5,800 nt of DNA. It comes from Ruminococcaceae bacterium UBA1865 (lineage in GTDB: Bacteria > Bacillota > Clostridia > Oscillospirales > Acutalibacteraceae). The stretch covers positions 49,136-54,935 of the forward strand of contig DDHX01000012.1 in NCBI GenBank assembly GCA_002338255.1. The letters are read 5' to 3'. Under the pieces are notes generated by a model. That model was not told the DNA's origin and did no database searches. It was given only the letters and a program-made list of their open reading frames with translations. Below, piece by piece: positions 5,786 through 5,800 of this stretch (positions are counted from its first letter, which is position 1; every line of letters begins with the position of its first letter). A program made the translations under genes and the position numbers.

Positions 5786-5800
5786 ATGAGTATATATGAT
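5786..5800 (+). CDS. Start of an unidentified gene (first five codons only)
   Basis: ATG 5786 opens the frame MSIYD, which runs off the window. AAAGGAAG (5771-5778) lies 7 bases upstream and a near-consensus promoter lies about 50 bases upstream, so this is very likely a real start. Five residues do not allow any functional call. Confidence 0.6.

Overview
The window looks like the chromosome of an anaerobic, Gram-positive (Firmicutes, probably Clostridia) bacterium. The reasons are strong purine-rich Shine-Dalgarno sites before nearly every gene, sigma-A type promoters, compact intrinsic terminators, a short single-domain phosphate acetyltransferase, a CoA-dependent 2-oxoacid oxidoreductase, and moderate GC with AT-rich intergenic DNA. 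The genus cannot be named from this sequence alone.

Layout. Positions 2-139 hold the C-terminal tail of a nitroreductase-like protein. Positions 224-1216 encode phosphate acetyltransferase (pta), closed by a strong terminator. From 1321 a good extended -10 promoter drives a two-gene encapsulin operon: an encapsulated-ferritin (EncFtn) cargo protein (1393-1764) carrying a C-terminal targeting peptide, and the family 1 encapsulin shell protein (1792-2610). A convergent, bidirectional terminator separates this from a small minus-strand gene of unknown function (2718-2972), whose leader contains two palindromes. Divergent from it runs a 2-oxoacid:acceptor oxidoreductase operon: a fused gamma+alpha subunit (3136-4806) and a beta subunit (4803-5654) joined by an ATGA overlap. 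A near-consensus promoter (5708-5736) then leads into a gene of which only five codons are inside the window.

The most notable feature is an in-frame UGA at 3739-3741, codon 202 of the gamma/alpha subunit. Reading through it gives a 556-residue protein of normal family length and restores the conserved motif around AYPMSPATP. The stop lies about 20 residues inside the alpha (pyrimidine-binding) domain, not at a domain boundary. The downstream ATG has no ribosome binding site, and coding is intact on both sides. UGA is a true stop elsewhere in the window (pta, and the end of this same gene), so general UGA reassignment is excluded. The remaining options are selenocysteine or other recoding, a recent nonsense mutation, or a sequence error. 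An imperfect hairpin begins three bases after the UGA, where a bacterial SECIS would sit, but the match to known SECIS features is only partial.

Together the genes suggest anaerobic acyl-CoA/acetate energy metabolism (oxidoreductase making acyl-CoA and reduced ferredoxin or a similar acceptor; Pta converting acetyl-CoA to acetyl phosphate) beside an iron-storage nanocompartment. The operons are transcriptionally separate, so no functional link between them is claimed.
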